Shown here piece after piece: positions 12,450 to 12,488 of a DNA stretch of 12,488 bases. Under the pieces are notes generated by a model. It searched no databases and was not told the DNA's origin. It saw nothing but the letters and a program-made list of their open reading frames with translations. The position numbers and the translations under genes are program-made. The DNA is from Caldifarciminota bacterium (GTDB lineage: Bacteria > Hydrothermota > UBA3072 > WFRC01), in contig WFRC01000303.1 in NCBI GenBank assembly GCA_015486685.1, forward strand, positions 1-12,488, written 5' to 3'. Positions within the stretch are counted from its first letter, which is position 1. Each line of letters begins with the position of its first letter.

Positions 12450-12481
12450 TCTTGAGTTTTGTAATTTGTAAGACTGACCCC
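12450..12481 (-). repeat. GGGGTCAGTCTTA element, right copy (inverted)
   Basis: On the plus strand it ends TAAGACTGACCCC (12469-12481), the exact reverse complement of the 13-nt core at 5399-5411. The preceding TTGAGTTTTGTAATTTG corresponds to the AAAACTCA region of the left copy, with small indels. It lies at the window edge, so its true extent is not visible. Confidence 0.6.
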
Positions 12482-12488
12482 GCTGAAA

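Larger units (their letters stand above)
11495..12488. other. About 1 kb gene-free repeat mosaic
   Basis: No open reading frame with a recognisable product lies here on either strand, and no tRNA, rRNA or CRISPR array was seen. The content is a patchwork of REP-like phrases (about 11574-11676, 12079-12243, 12346-12440) and diverged heptanucleotide arrays (about 11673-12075 and 12304-12345). The plus strand is strongly pyrimidine-rich from about 11736 onwards, and purine-rich in the 11673-11735 block. A 7-nt period is incompatible with a conserved protein repeat in one frame over short arrays, so this is read as non-coding. Individual elements are listed separately. Confidence 0.8.

Overview
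This is an AT-rich bacterial chromosome segment with two compact, convergently transcribed gene blocks and, at the right end, about 1 kb of non-coding DNA packed with short repeats. The gene content suggests a diderm (outer-membrane-bearing) anaerobe or microaerophile: a ferredoxin-dependent 2-oxoacid oxidoreductase, an O2-sensitive class I fumarase half, a PorV/PorQ-like outer-membrane barrel protein and an HldD-like sugar epimerase. Gene style and repeat content resemble uncultured lineages such as WOR-3 or other FCB-like candidate phyla. That placement is an inference with low confidence, because there is no rRNA in the window.

Plus-strand block (1-5392): the end of a class I fumarase beta subunit, then korA, korB, korC (2-oxoglutarate:ferredoxin oxidoreductase-type), a PorV/PorQ-like outer-membrane protein, accA (acetyl-CoA carboxylase carboxyltransferase alpha) and a DUF4388/PATAN-domain protein. 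Neighbours overlap by 1-4 nt or are separated by at most 7 nt, so this is almost certainly one operon whose start lies left of the window. It links C4/C5 TCA-type chemistry (fumarate, 2-oxoglutarate/succinyl-CoA, ferredoxin) with the entry step of fatty-acid synthesis.

Minus-strand block (11473 down to 5486): def (peptide deformylase), an NAD-dependent sugar-nucleotide epimerase, a full-length SMC chromosome-segregation ATPase and ugd (UDP-glucose dehydrogenase). All are joined by 1- or 4-nt overlaps, behind a plausible promoter that would place the transcript start at or next to the def ATG. The SMC head has unusual residues in its Q-loop and ABC signature.

The 93-bp convergent gap (5393-5485) and the region 11495-12488 hold no genes. 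The right-hand region is the most unusual part of the window. It is a mosaic of (i) diverged tandem arrays that keep an almost exact 7-nt period while the heptamer word changes from block to block, and (ii) several palindromic or REP-like elements, one of which appears to sit in the centre of another. A GGGGTCAGTCTTA element occurs in opposite orientation at 5399 and at the right edge, bracketing the whole minus-strand block. All calls come from reading the sequence and from family knowledge; no database search was run.
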